49,991 nt of DNA from Fragilariopsis cylindrus CCMP1102. Its lineage: Eukaryota > Bacillariophyta > Bacillariophyceae > Bacillariales > Bacillariaceae. The translations under genes and the position numbers were made by a program. Positions 1 through 11,204 of this stretch are shown piece by piece. Numbering within the stretch: position 1 is the first letter of the stretch; each line of letters opens with the position of its first letter. The stretch is from contig FMBT01000037.1 of the NCBI GenBank assembly GCA_900095095.1, forward strand, positions 1 through 49,991, given 5' to 3'. The notes beneath the pieces are model-generated. The model saw only the letters and a list, made by a program, of their open reading frames with translations, was not told where the DNA came from and did not search any database.

Positions 1-1344
1 ATTGGACAACGTAGCGACGTCAGCGTATTTAGAATGGTAACTAAGTCTCCAGTGGAGGAGAAGATTCTAAGTCGCGCTACAGAGAAACTCAACATGGCTG
101 ATCTTGTCGTTGAGGCCGGCCAATTCAATAAGGGTAGTGTGGAAAATGACAATAGTCTTGAAAGAAAACGAATGATGGAAGTCTTGTTGGTAGACTTCGA
201 AACTAACGCTAATGCAAACAAGAATGATTTAGTTCCAGTTAGTAACAGACAATTAGAAGAAGATAAGACCCCGGATCTCCCTGGCTCAGAAGATGGTGAG
301 ATTGACGACGTTGATGATGACGATGACGATGACAATAACAGTGAAGCCAGCAACGAGAACGATTTAAATGACTTACTAAGTAATAATGAGAATGATTACC
401 AGCTATACAAAAGTTTGGACAAAATTCAGGCAACGGCACCAAAACCCGTGGATGCAAGCTTGTTTACATCAGCAGAGGATGTTCCAGATTGGATCAAATA
501 TCCATCTGGAAAAAAGGACACTGCACTAGAAGATACTAATGTACCGGGCAGTGGACCAAGGAAGCGCAAGGAAGTTGCATACGACGACGGGTTGACTGAA
601 AAGCAATTCTTAAAAATGATGGATAAACAGTTTGATAACGAAGTTTCCGCTCGTCAAGAGAAAAAATCGTCAAAACGAGATGCTAAATCAGCAGCTGGAG
701 TCCCCGTAGTGTCTGGTGGTAGAGACGCTGTTGCAATTGCCACAGCGAACAGTGATCTTACAGACTGGGCTTTTCGCAAGCTTCTTAGTTGTGCGAAAAC
801 CGTTGTAAATTTGAAGGAACCTACAACAAAGCGACGCATTTGTGAAATTTTCCTCGAGAAACCATCCCCAGAACAGTTCCCTGATTATTACGAAATCGTT
901 TTAAATCCCATCGCGATCAATGACATCTTGCGCAAATGTAGGGGCAAGCTCTATGGGAATCTCCAGGAATTTCTTGATGACTGGAAGCTTATGTTTGCAA
1001 ATGCAAGCCAATTTAATGGCGCAGATTCATGGGTGGCTGAAGACGGTAAAACAATCAAGAAGGAGCTAGATCGTGTTTTGAAGAAGAACGGTTTTGCTGA
1101 AGAGGGAGAAAAACCGAAAAGTCCCCCAAAACCGAAGAAAAAGAAAATTGTTGCCGAAGAGGAAGTTACTACTGAAGCAGAAGCCAAACCGAAAAGTCCA
1201 CCAAAGAAAAAGAAACTTCGTATTAAGCTATCTTTGAAGAATTTTAAAAACGAAGAAAACGCAGTTGAAGGAACAGGCGAGGATAACGGAAAACCATCAG
1301 AGCCGGTTAAAAAGAAGAGGAAGAAAATCAAGCAAGATAAATAA
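1..1344 (+). CDS. SNF2/BRM-type chromatin remodeling ATPase, C-terminal part with bromodomain (5' end outside window)
   Basis: The frame is open from base 1, so the methionine at 34 is internal. The first ~45 residues match the end of the SNF2 helicase C domain: an IGQ motif, then a VEEKIL segment and a KLNM segment, as in BRM/BRG1/SNF2 proteins that slide or evict nucleosomes using ATP. A very acidic stretch follows (about 290-345). Near 565-640 comes a basic RKRKEV segment followed by an LTEKQF segment, as seen after the SnAC region of SWI/SNF ATPases. A bromodomain, expected to bind acetyl-lysine, lies at about 770-1085 and includes the FPDYYEIVLNPI core. The tail is Lys/Pro-rich with two copies of a KPKSPPK motif and basic nuclear-localisation-like clusters. 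The stop is at 1342-1344. The ATPase N-lobe is not in the window. SNF2 identity is secure; assignment to BRM rather than another SNF2 subfamily rests on the bromodomain and flanking motifs. Confidence 0.9.
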   Translation: MGQRSDVSVFRMVTKSPVEEKILSRATEKLNMADLVVEAGQFNKGSVENDNSLERKRMMEVLLVDFETNANANKNDLVPVSNRQLEEDKTPDLPGSEDGEIDDVDDDDDDDNNSEASNENDLNDLLSNNENDYQLYKSLDKIQATAPKPVDASLFTSAEDVPDWIKYPSGKKDTALEDTNVPGSGPRKRKEVAYDDGLTEKQFLKMMDKQFDNEVSARQEKKSSKRDAKSAAGVPVVSGGRDAVAIATANSDLTDWAFRKLLSCAKTVVNLKEPTTKRRICEIFLEKPSPEQFPDYYEIVLNPIAINDILRKCRGKLYGNLQEFLDDWKLMFANASQFNGADSWVAEDGKTIKKELDRVLKKNGFAEEGEKPKSPPKPKKKKIVAEEEVTTEAEAKPKSPPKKKKLRIKLSLKNFKNEENAVEGTGEDNGKPSEPVKKKRKKIKQDK

Positions 1345-2616
1345 TAGCTATGTTTCGTTATTAGAATACTTTCGACAAATATTGTATTTATTTCTTAGGA
1401 CTATCTTTATTTAGTATATATATATTTCAGTTTGATAACGCCATTTATTTTTTCAATTCAGATATAATATCTTTGATGTTAATTGTCATTCAGCAAATCA
1501 AATGAAATCTTGTCGTTCATTACATGCCTCCTTGTGTGCTGCACACTGCTTGTGTCACCACACACCCTCCATTGATGCTCTTATAACAGTATTCTATGTT
1601 AGCTTAGACAGGAGGAAACTAATTCAAAGCAGAGGTTAATGCGTGCAGTGAACTATGATATGCTGTTTTTTCTATGACCATAATACAAACTGGAAACATG
1701 CATATAAATAAATACTCAATCATTAACACAAGGTAGCTCTATAATCATCTGAGCTCAAGGTTGAAATTATGTAGTACTATCTCTGTCCCAGCCACTGCTA
1801 GTTACATTCAATTGTACCTTTGCATCACACTGAAGTGTTTAAAATGTTTAATACAAATCAATATTAATTGACAGAGGGGGTGTTTGAGGAGAGAGGGCTT
1901 TGCTATCCTATCTTCTGATACTAGTATAATATGAGAGGGCAGTTGGTGCCGTTGTGTGCTCATACCGGCACGCTCCAGTAGTGCCGTAATTACGTCATGA
2001 CGTTTTTGTTGTATGAAACTTCATCATCGTTTCGCTCGTTTTCTATCTTCTTGAAGATTGTATTAAATATTATTATGAATAGCCTATTTGACACGCGCGA
2101 AACCGATGCCTGATGTATGCATGTACAATAAAGAGCTCTTGCTTCTTCGCACACGATAAGAAGAACAATAGAAATTATCGCCACCAAAACCCAACGTCAT
2201 GCTTTTACTGTGTATGAACCAATTAAAAATCGTGCTCTTCGACACTTATCCGCGAACCACATCAAAATTCAACATCAAAATTCAATCATCGCATTGCTGA
2301 TTTGAGATTGTGCTTTTCCTACGTATAAAATGATGCCTTTCTAAATCATCTTTTCCGTTGTAGCGCTTGAATGCGTCGCATTATGGATATTATTTGATTT
2401 CTTTATAATTACTGTACATGATACAGTAGACTCTAAACACGATTTGAAGTACAAAGCATTTAAACATCCATCATCCATCATCCATCATACGTCGCCCTAC
2501 GTCTATTAGCATACAATACGTCTAACATACACACACACAAAGCACACACTTTTGACGAAATAGTACAGTCTACGCACAGTCATATATAATTCAACCTACT
2601 GTACTTTCCTAACAAC
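1345..2616. other. intergenic spacer, AT-rich
   Basis: No supportable gene was seen on either strand. It holds short tandem repeats (two copies of an ACATCAAAATTCA unit near 2257-2285, and CCATCAT units near 2466-2490) and the ACGTCATGACGT palindrome listed separately. It should include the 3' UTR of the SNF2 gene and the promoter of the homeodomain gene. Confidence 0.6.
1992..2003. promoter_or_regulatory. Palindromic ACGTCATGACGT, possible bZIP/CRE-type site
   Basis: A perfect 12-bp palindrome made of two inverted TGACGT half sites. It lies about 610 bp upstream of the homeodomain gene start. TGACGT is the core bound by CREB/ATF-like and TGA-like bZIP factors. Binding here is inference from the motif only. 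Confidence 0.3.
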
Positions 2617-3591
2617 ATGACGGCAGTAGTTTCAGTACAATCGCCATCATCCAAAAAGACGACCAAGAAACAGGGACGTAGAAGATCGAATAGTCTTCAA
2701 CCTCATGTCGTTGAGTATCTTAAGAAATGGTTGATGTGTGAAGAGCACATCAATCATCCATATCCGACTGAAGAAGAAAAGAAAGTGATGGTAGCCGATA
2801 CAGGCATTGATATGAAACGATTGAATAATTGGTTTGTCAATAATCGAATTAGATACTGGAAACCAAGATTTGAAGCCTTACAAGCAAAACAACAACAACA
2901 ACAAAAGGAGAAGAAACAAAACAATAACGAAGATGAAGATTTGTCCACCGATGATCATTCACTTTCGTCGGTACAAGTACCGATACAAGATGAAGAGGAT
3001 ACACCGTCGTCAACGGAAAGTGTGAACCATCCGAAAGTCATGACAAGCATGAATATGATTGACGTTGAAGTGTGTGGATCGGAGGAAGAAGACAACATCA
3101 TCACGAAGACTACCACGAAGAATATCACGAAGACTATCACGAGCAGGACTCACGTAGTTCCACCAAGATTACTCGATCTAAGTCATTTGGTTCAAACATT
3201 TATCAATGATGTATCCACAACAATTATTGCTGATGATAGTACAAGTAGTAGTAGTAGTAGTAGTATCGTCACGGGAGAAGAAGAAGAAGACCACCAAGAA
3301 AATATGGATGAAAGCTATGACTTGATTTCCTCCTTTCGATTTCAACATCAACTTTGTAATAAGCGACAACGGACCGAGAACGAAAATGATTACTATATCG
3401 ATGATAATAATGCCACTACAGGTAAAACAAGCACCTTCGAAACTACTACTCCAAGATTCAAGTACATGCGCAAAAACGTTGAGCAATGGAAACTCGCATG
3501 TGTTACATCTCCGAAGCCTGACGATAAGAATTTACCGACATTCGATGAGGCAGCACACCTCTTTGGTTATTCGAGCATCGTAATGGCCTAG
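2617..3591 (+). CDS. TALE-class homeodomain transcription factor
   Basis: A 324-residue protein. The homeodomain is near the N-terminus, about residues 22-88. It has the three-residue-extended loop form (an INHPYPTEEEK segment between helices 1 and 2) and the recognition helix WFVNNRIRYWKP, with the W-F-N-R positions of TALE homeodomains. A poly-Gln/Lys patch follows. The rest is low complexity: acidic stretches, Thr-rich segments and Ser runs (encoded near 3240-3265), and ends with a short ordered-looking region around residues 280-320. It is expected to be a nuclear DNA-binding regulator. The start is the first ATG after an in-frame stop and gives a compact leader to the domain. No intron is needed. 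No second TALE domain (MEIS, PBC, KNOX or BEL) is recognisable, so partners are unknown. Confidence 0.9.
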   Translation: MTAVVSVQSPSSKKTTKKQGRRRSNSLQPHVVEYLKKWLMCEEHINHPYPTEEEKKVMVADTGIDMKRLNNWFVNNRIRYWKPRFEALQAKQQQQQKEKKQNNNEDEDLSTDDHSLSSVQVPIQDEEDTPSSTESVNHPKVMTSMNMIDVEVCGSEEEDNIITKTTTKNITKTITSRTHVVPPRLLDLSHLVQTFINDVSTTIIADDSTSSSSSSSIVTGEEEEDHQENMDESYDLISSFRFQHQLCNKRQRTENENDYYIDDNNATTGKTSTFETTTPRFKYMRKNVEQWKLACVTSPKPDDKNLPTFDEAAHLFGYSSIVMA

Positions 3592-4480
3592 CTAAGCAAG
3601 AGAGAACAAGCCAAGCAAGAACTACATTTCAAGATAAATCTTTCATATAGTAAAAAGAAACAAGAAAGAAAAGCTAATCCTATACGTATACGTATACAAT
3701 GGTTATGTACGGGACGGTACGAACCATCAATTATCATTGTGCATCACCTTCATTATCATCATTAATCCTATGACGTTGTATCATGTTGGCAACTCCATAT
3801 TATAATGCACACATATATTGTGGAACGGCAGCATTGGATTGATAACAGGGTCTGAGATATGATGCAACATGTGTAACTAAATATTGTGGAAGAACAATGT
3901 TGAAATAAAAACAAATATTACATAGTAAAAATATTGTAGCAATAATAATATTATATTCGGATCATATTTATTTATATTTATAGTTTTTGGTTAGAGAGAG
4001 ATTAAGGACATCATCTTGTTAGCTATTGAATCTACTGTAGCTTTGTGAGTAAATAATTGTTCGTCATACCATATTATGTTCACAAACCATCATGGTATAA
4101 ATGATACTTCTTCAATGTACCTCCTATCCTGTACTACTGTTAGTTGACTTGTTAGTAGCCAACGCACTCAGACTAATGAATATCTCAATGAACAAAATCT
4201 GATCTTTCATTTTCCTTGCCTAGCTTTTTCAAATAGATGACAACATTATATATTGAAAGAACCTTTTTATAAAATGTTGGATGCGGGCGGGACTGGATAA
4301 TACATCATACACGATTGAAACACAAATTACAAATCACAACATAATATTATCAAAACAACACAAAAAAGAAAAAGGAGCGTCCACAACATGGGGTTAACAT
4401 AGATAATGCCGAGAGATGCGACACACGGTAGCTCACAAGATAGAATAGATAGTATTTCTTTCATTCGGCCTTAAAGCAAA
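3592..4480. other. intergenic spacer
   Basis: AT-rich sequence between two genes on the same strand. It should include the 3' UTR of the homeodomain gene and the promoter of the DEAH helicase gene. No ORF, RNA gene or repeat family was recognised. Confidence 0.6.
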
Positions 4481-6790
4481 ATGTCGGCTTCAACGTACAC
4501 TGGCAATGATGGGTTCTGGAAGCCCTCGTCCACAACAAGTGCCAGGAATAAAACTGATAGTAACGCACCGGTTTTCAATTTTTCCTCCGCACCTTTGGCG
4601 CAGCAGCGTCTGTTGCTTCCCATTCACAAGCACAAAAGACAAATTCTATACAGCGTCGAAAATTTTGGAGTAGTAGTTATTGTGGGAGAAACAGCATGTG
4701 GAAAATCAACGCAGATACCCCATTATTTAATGTCCAATGGCTGGTGTGACAATGGCTTTCAAATTGTTTGTACACAGCCACGAAGAATTGCCGCACAAAC
4801 GCTCGCAGCACGAGTTACAAAGGAAGTGGGTAGAACACTAGGTACTACCGTTGGATATACTGTTCGTTTCGACAATAAAACATCCGAAAATACAAAAATT
4901 ATTTACGTGACGGACGGTATTCTACTGCGTGAAGCGACATTAACCGATCCGTTGCTATCTCGTTACAGTGTAGTTATGGTAGATGAGGCCCACGAAAGGA
5001 ATCTCAATACTGATGCACTCTTAGGGCTATTAAAAAAGATTCGACGAAAACGCCAGGATTTACGAATCATCGTGTGTAGTGCCACTATCGATGCGCAGGC
5101 ATTCCTAGACTTTTTCGTTCCAAAAGAGGAAAAGGTAGCGAAGTTCAAGCGCCGTCGATGGGACAATGCAGATGGTGGAACAATGAAGAATGCGGCAGAA
5201 ACGACATTAAATATAGGAACAATAATATCAGTCGACGGACGTCAGCATGCAGTAGATGTTCTCTATCTCGATAAGCCAACAAGCAATTATTTGCGTTCAA
5301 CTGTTGAAACCGCGTTAAGTATTTGTAAATTATCTTCCAAAAACCCGAAAGGGGTAAATGGAGAAGGTGATATTTTATGTTTTCTACCATCTGGTGAGGA
5401 CGTAGACGAGGCTATACGAATGGCTCAAGAAGTTGTTGACAGTCAGGACCCTACCCTTGCCAATCATCTAGTCTTTTTGCCATTGTATTCAAAACTACCA
5501 TTTAACATGCAAGCTCGGGTCTTTCAGATCGATGAAAGAGATAAACATAAAACCAAAAGAAGGATTATTTTTTCCACCAATATTGCCGAAACAAGTGTGA
5601 CAGTACCACGGATCACTCATGTCATTGATAGTGGACTTGTTAAGCTTCCATATTTTGATCCGAAGACAGATTTTGAACGTCTTATTGTAGTTCCAAGTAG
5701 CCAGGCAAGTGCTAAGCAACGAGCTGGAAGGGCGGGTAGACTACAAGCTGGACAATGTTATAGACTGTACACCGAGAATTTTTTTCTGAAACTAGAAAAA
5801 GCGACACCACCTGAGATTTTGAGGACAAATCTCTCCAGCTTTATACTGACGCTGAAGGCATTAGGGGTTGATAACATTTTAGGCTTCGACGTCATGGACC
5901 TACCGGGTGTTGATTCTCTCTCACACGGACTTGAATCACTCTATGCACTGGGAGCTATCGACGATGACACAAATTTGACTGTACTAGGGATGGATATGTC
6001 TTCCTTTCCCACCGAACCACGGGTGTCTAGAATGTTACTTGAATCGTTGCGAGAAGAATGCTCGGTAGAAGTTGCTGGAGTATGCGCTGCCCTTCAAGTG
6101 CGATCATTGTTCCTTACACCACGCGGTGGAAGCTCGGCGGGTAGACAGCAGCAGCAACTAGACTATGAGAGTGCCATATCTGAATTTGCTGATTCTTCTG
6201 GAGACCATGTTACGTATGCGAATGTCATCTCACATCAGGATGATCGACGAATGGATCGCGAAGAATGCAGCGAAAGATTTTTAGATTATGTTGCGATCCG
6301 ACGAATTTCTGAAGTTCGGGATCAACTATTGCGCTTTCTAAAGAAATTTGGAAGGATACGTTCTCTTGGTATGGCAACTGTCGATGAAAAGAGAAAAGTC
6401 ATATTGAAATGTTTGACTTCCGGATTTTTCTTTAACGTTGCCAAGCTTCATAACGATGGAAAAGTAAGTAATACATTGTTTTGCTTTGCTTTGATTAGAT
6501 TTGGGATCACGTATTTGCAACCATGCTGATGTTATCTTACACCAAATATATCTCGTCCTCCTTGCTCCAATTGTTTCTTTGTGCTCTATCAGTACTATAC
6601 AATCCGTGGGACTAATCATATCCTCGTGTCACCGAGCTCTTCGAGCATTTTTCATACACACGGGTCACATGCTGAATATATTATATTTTGCGAAACACAC
6701 GATGGATCTAGAGGGGGAATGGAACTTAAAAATGTTTCAGCTATAGATCCTCGATGGCTTAGAGAATTGGCGCCTCACTATTGGAATTAA
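4481..6790 (+). CDS. DHX35: DEAH-box RNA helicase, DHX35-like, two exons
   Basis: Exons 4481-6463 and 6593-6790 with a 129-nt GT-AG intron (GTAAGT donor, CTATCAG acceptor, phase 0). Spliced product is 726 residues. Without the splice the frame stops at 6529 and the conserved C-terminus is lost. Motifs: Walker A GETACGKST at residues 69-77, DEAH at 168-171, SAT near 200, NIAETSVT, and QRAGRAGR. HA2/winged-helix and OB-fold regions follow. The second exon supplies the TIRG segment and the final WLRELAPHYW, typical of spliceosome-associated DHX35 rather than Prp22/Prp43. It is expected to act in the nucleus as an ATP-dependent RNA or RNP remodeler in splicing. The Walker A has Ala-Cys where most DEAH proteins have Gly-Ser; GKST is intact, so activity is likely retained. 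Confidence 0.92.
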
Positions 6791-6840
6791 TTGAATAATA
6801 CATATTATATACATATTATGTATGTATATATATATAGTCC

Positions 6841-6871
<31 letters not shown>

Positions 6872-7537
6872 TATAACGGGAGATTAATGACACATTTCAA
6901 GTAGTTTGTTTTGTTCTTTGCTGAAAATAAATACTCATACTGTACTTCACTAGTAAAACAAATTAAAATTGTAGATACGTTTTGGAATACTAGATAGAAC
7001 GTCCGTCCTTCCGTCGCTCGCGTTCTTCATTAATACCTTCGTTTTCACCATAAAAAAATATAAATGACTCACTCATCCGTTGATTTTATTGATTTTAATA
7101 ATTATTTAGCGCCACAGTGTCCTTAAGCGAGTTTAAGATAAACCTAACGGTAACGTTATATAAATTTGAGATTCGAATAGTTAGGCGAAGATTATGCGGA
7201 AAACATGAGTATCGGAGATGAAATAACGGAAATAATAATAGCAATGAATCTGAGAAAAGATGATGCATTCAATCATTAATGATTCATCGCAGTCCGATGG
7301 ATGACTCACAAAGAAAAAAAAAGAACAGCGGTTGTGTAAGTAAATAAAGCAAATACCCAAGTAGTTAGATAGTATTATCTTTATCTGCTTCAACCATCCG
7401 AAATACAACTCCCTCCACAATCTGAATCGAACATATTCTTTTCGGCCATCAGATACACATTCTCTTCAGCAAACCAAACAAAACAATAAGTCGTACTATT
7501 ACACACTTACTTCATTGTAACAATAATAATAATAATA
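6791..7537. other. intergenic spacer with (TA)n tract
   Basis: It begins with a TA microsatellite (listed separately) just after the DHX35-like stop. The rest is AT-rich with no supportable coding sequence. The end, near 7500-7537, has AAT repeats immediately before the next ATG. Confidence 0.6.
6841..6875. repeat. (TA)n microsatellite
   Basis: A nearly pure alternating TA tract 50 bp downstream of the DHX35-like stop codon, preceded by more imperfect TA/TGTA sequence from about 6808. It can fold back on itself in RNA. It may be polymorphic and prone to assembly error. Confidence 0.9.
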
Positions 7538-8050
7538 ATGATGAATTCCTTCACGCGGATGATGACTTTCCTGTTGTCACTACTATGGCTTGCATTACTG
7601 GCAGATTGTGCTTCTCCTTCTGGACGTTTCGCTGTCCTTCGAAAGCAGAGTTATACCGAACATTATGATACACACCCCACATCATTGTCTTCGTCTTCGA
7701 CGCATTCTTCCACCAATAGAGAAGGTGTTACACAAGGAAGAAGATCATCAACTCGTATTTACGATGATGATAACATCGACGATAACGACGACGTTACAAT
7801 CAGAGACAAGGCTACTATTCAGCAACAAAAAGGTCGTTTCGCTGTGGAATATCAATACGAACGGAAACTTAATCGATCGGCAGAACATGCCAATATTTTA
7901 CGAAGACGTCCAGATGTGGATAATAATAATAATAGTGGACGTACTGCTATGCCTGCCGTTTATTCAAATGCTAAAGAAGGCGTTCGACATAATAGTAGAA
8001 GACAACAACGAACATTTATTCATCAGAACAATGATCCTATCTTTGTATGA
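7538..8050 (+). CDS. Small secreted protein with repeated GRFAV motif, function unknown
   Basis: A 170-residue ORF. The N-terminus is a convincing signal peptide: a hydrophobic LLSLLWLALLA core ending in a short-side-chain DCAS cleavage region around residues 22-26. The mature part is polar and disordered-looking, with Ser runs, Asp/Asn runs and several Arg-rich sites. The motif GRFAV appears twice, at residues 29-33 just after the signal peptide and at 99-103, each followed by an aromatic/basic segment. No catalytic domain is recognisable and there are no Cys pairs in the mature part. The second ATG (7541) is an equally possible start. A shifted-frame ORF overlaps (7590-8063) but lacks a signal peptide, so this frame was chosen. 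Whether it is processed at basic sites is not known. Confidence 0.6.
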   Translation: MMNSFTRMMTFLLSLLWLALLADCASPSGRFAVLRKQSYTEHYDTHPTSLSSSSTHSSTNREGVTQGRRSSTRIYDDDNIDDNDDVTIRDKATIQQQKGRFAVEYQYERKLNRSAEHANILRRRPDVDNNNNSGRTAMPAVYSNAKEGVRHNSRRQQRTFIHQNNDPIFV

Positions 8051-9525
8051 CACGTATGAATAGTGATAACGATTGATGAAATTGTTAACTTTAAAGGACA
8101 CAAGCAAGAATAATAATATATCACGAGGATATTACCGGAACTGTTTGGGTCAGATGGTTGTGGTGGGCCATGACTTTTTCAACTCACATGATCTGTACAA
8201 ATTGTAAAATAATATAGAAAAGTAAATAAGATAGTGTAAAAAATAGTTTATAACATTTATGATCCCTTTTTACTTCCTGTTCTATCTAGCTAGCATTCCA
8301 ACAACATAGATCATTCTCAACACATTTTGCGGATCCACTGCATTGTGTTGGTAATGAAGAAAATAATAGCTACTTCTTGATTGTTTGGGTAAATGAAATG
8401 CAATTAGTGTAAATGAAATGCAACAATAAACATGTAGTAATAATGAAAGGGAAATGAGGATTGAAGCTGACTGATCAAAATAAAGGAACCCCTGAATATC
8501 CATTAGTAGATCCATACTGATAACAAGCTATTAAGTAAGATACTATGCCTTAGTAGTGTGCTATTCCAAGTGCAGTGATGATGACCATAACTTATTTGAT
8601 TCTAGTTTGTTGGCTTGTTCCCATCCTCCTATATGTGTGCTATGTAACTAGGACTGGATTACGCGCAACTTTAGTATATGGCCCTACTAAACCATTCATT
8701 CTCCAGTCTATGTCTAGTCTAGCTAGCGTAGATCCATATGTTATTGTAGTTCTGTAGCAGGATTGACCGCAGGCATATCATATCAGGGTGGGAATCATCA
8801 CCTTCAGGGAACTGATGCGATGTGCACAATGGGTAAAAAGTTCTCTAGAAATAGTATCAGACACATTAATTCAGTGCATAGAAATTTAATCCTTATCAGA
8901 ATTTATTCAATGATACCTACACTGCTACCTGTAATTGTATTTCTTTCCTACTGTATGTATTGCATTGTTGGGGGTTACTGTAGTTTATTTCTTAAAAATT
9001 GTGAGGAGAGAGAAATAGTGCTCATCACAGGCGTACTTCATAGTACTGGGACTGGATTCCCCAGTCACGAAAAGGAAATGCCTACCAACCATTCTTTATC
9101 ACGGCGAATATTTTTATAATTTTTTTTCAAAACTCAACAAGAAGCCGAGCCAATCATCATTCAAAGCGGGATGACTCGACGTGGTCATTTTCTGACGTGT
9201 ATTTAGAGGAGTTCACAAACATACGCCGTCACTAGTACACGACTGATTTAAGAGTTCACGAACAGTCACGACTACAGCCAGCACTATCATCCGACTTCAT
9301 AACTCGTATGCTTCATAGCTCTCATGGTGTGCAGGTATTCGCGTACAGTATTGCTCAGGCAAGACTCGCGTCCCTGCCTACGAAACTTTCATTTGCGTAC
9401 TAGCAGTGGAACAACGGTATCCTTCAATTTCAATGCATTCCTTCTCCACATAAAATATTCCAACCAAACTGACGAAACTAATACGCTGAAACAACATAAA
9501 CCAAACCACCAGACCAAACTTAACA
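8051..9525. other. intergenic spacer, no supported gene
   Basis: About 1.5 kb between two genes on the same strand. Two short open frames (8575-8757 and 8763-9119) have no recognisable domain and no biased composition. A GGACTGGATT decamer occurs near 8651 and 9051, too short to define a repeat. It must include the promoter of the Sel1 gene at its right end. Confidence 0.5.
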
Positions 9526-10469
9526 ATGAGCACATCCTACAGCCAACCATCCGTTCCTTCTCTTTATCTTGAAACTCACAGTAGCATTGATGACACCACA
9601 TCAATAAACGGCAACAATAACGAGAATAATAATTCTACAACTCCAGAACTTCCATCGGAACTTCTTTCCCTTTGTCTGGCTTCCTATGCGAATTGGGGTG
9701 ATCTCGCAAAACTAGCATGTGTCCAAAAATCATGGTCAAACATTGTTATGGATACGGCCAATCAATCATCAACATCCCAATGGGAACTGGCGATGGCTCT
9801 TCTGAACGGTGATTGTGGTCTTGAAGAAACACCAAAACGTGCTGTTCAAATTTTAAAAGCACTATCAAACATCGCAATCGACGAAAGCACGGGCAAACCA
9901 CTTCCTGTCCCAGAAGAAAACAACAACAAGATTATTGCCAGCGAAGAAACATCTGCAATGAAAAAATTGCTGAATGTTATTTAGAAGGAACAGGTGTTCC
10001 ACAAGACGCAGCCGTTGCTGTTTCATGGATGGAAACTGCATATTATATCGGTAATGATTCCGATGCAGCACATGAAATGGCAGTTATTTATGAATACGGC
10101 CGACATGGTGTTGATATTGATGTTGTTGCAGCTGCTGAATGGTTCGAACGTTCTGCTAAGCTGGGTAACGTCGAATCGATGGTCGAACTTGGTCTATGTT
10201 ACGAGTTGGGTGCAGGCGTAGAACAAAATGATGAGGAGGCACTTGATTGGTATACCAAGGCAGCCAATTTAGGATGTGCAACTGGTAAATTTTCTGTTGG
10301 AGAAATCTTCGAAGAAGCCCGTGGTGTGCCACAATCGGATGCTGAGGCATGTCTTTGGTATTATTCTGCCGCTATGGATGGTTGCCAAGACAGCAAGATT
10401 GCTTTACGCCGCTTGTACGCTATTGCACGCATTGTAGTACCTGGTGTTACTGCAATTCTAAATGAGTAG
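9526..10469 (+). CDS. F-box-like plus Sel1-repeat protein, reading frame broken once
   Basis: Two open frames form one protein. The first (9526-9984) has a low-complexity N-terminus and an F-box-like segment at about residues 40-70 (LPSELLSLCLASYANWGDLAKLACV). The second frame contains tandem Sel1/TPR-like repeats with the G-x-G-V-x-x-D and A-x-x-W-x-x-x-A-A signatures, ending at 10469. The first complete Sel1 repeat starts in the second frame right at the break, so the shift lies at the A6 run 9961-9966; one additional A would make the frames continuous. F-box/Sel1 proteins usually act as adaptors in ubiquitin ligase or signalling complexes, but the partner is unknown. Options are a sequencing or assembly deletion, -1 slippage on the A-run, or a pseudogene. 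The clean coding quality on both sides favours the first. Confidence 0.75.
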
Positions 10470-11204
10470 AATGCGCAGGGAATGCGCTGATTAAACAAAT
10501 GTAAATATAGAGATATAAATATAAAATGTAATAGTAGAATATACAGTAATATAATGTAACATGTATATTAATAATAAAAGATAACTTGGTATAAAATTAA
10601 ATTGAATGAGAATTATGTGTTCGTAGTAACTTTTCTAGTAACATAAAGGCTTCACCACGATAGGCAGAATTTTTGCGTGTGGATCGACTTTTCGAATAAT
10701 GCGACTTTTCGCAGTTAAAAATACCATGTATTCTTGTAGATAAATCAATCGAACGTAACCAACAATTAATTGCCGTCAGCTCTGCTAGTTAACTCAGTGT
10801 AGCGCTAGGAATAATTATCGCATAGGAAGCAAGTAAATGATAAGAAAATGATTATTTTAAATATAATATGTATAAGAGGGTACTTTAATTAATAATAAAT
10901 ACAAGCATTATGTGCAGTTATTGTTGTTGCTGTTTATCATGAAAGAAGTTCACGGAACAAAAAGATCTTTGCTAAACATACAAGAATATATATTTGATTC
11001 CATGAACTATTTCACTGAATCATTGAATTGAAGTTAAAATATAGAGGGCGTTGCTTGGCATGCCCAAATCACAACATCATCATCGATTACCCCTCGGCAA
11101 TGGCGTCGTCCGTCTGTCGTCAGTTTTATGTTGTTATTGTATCTACATAATTATTTATGAAGATGTTTAGTATAGACTGACTGATGTAAGTGTGCATTCA
11201 TTCT
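10470..11204. other. convergent intergenic spacer
   Basis: Sequence between the Sel1 gene (plus) and the Ser/Asn-rich gene (minus), so it holds two 3' ends. AT-rich, with AATAA-like signals near 10570. No gene, tRNA or repeat was recognised. Confidence 0.55.

Noticed and set aside
951..1331. Minus-strand 126-residue Phe-rich frame opposite the bromodomain gene
   Set aside because: It is the mirror of Lys/Glu-rich codons on the plus strand (AAG/GAA read as CTT/TTC).
7590..8063. 157-residue frame overlapping the GRFAV protein
   Set aside because: It lacks a signal peptide and starts inside the signal peptide coding region of the other frame, which has the better support.
8575..9119. Two short plus-strand open frames as possible small genes
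   Set aside because: No domain, no sensible signal peptide or composition bias, and no splice signals linking them; they look like chance open frames.
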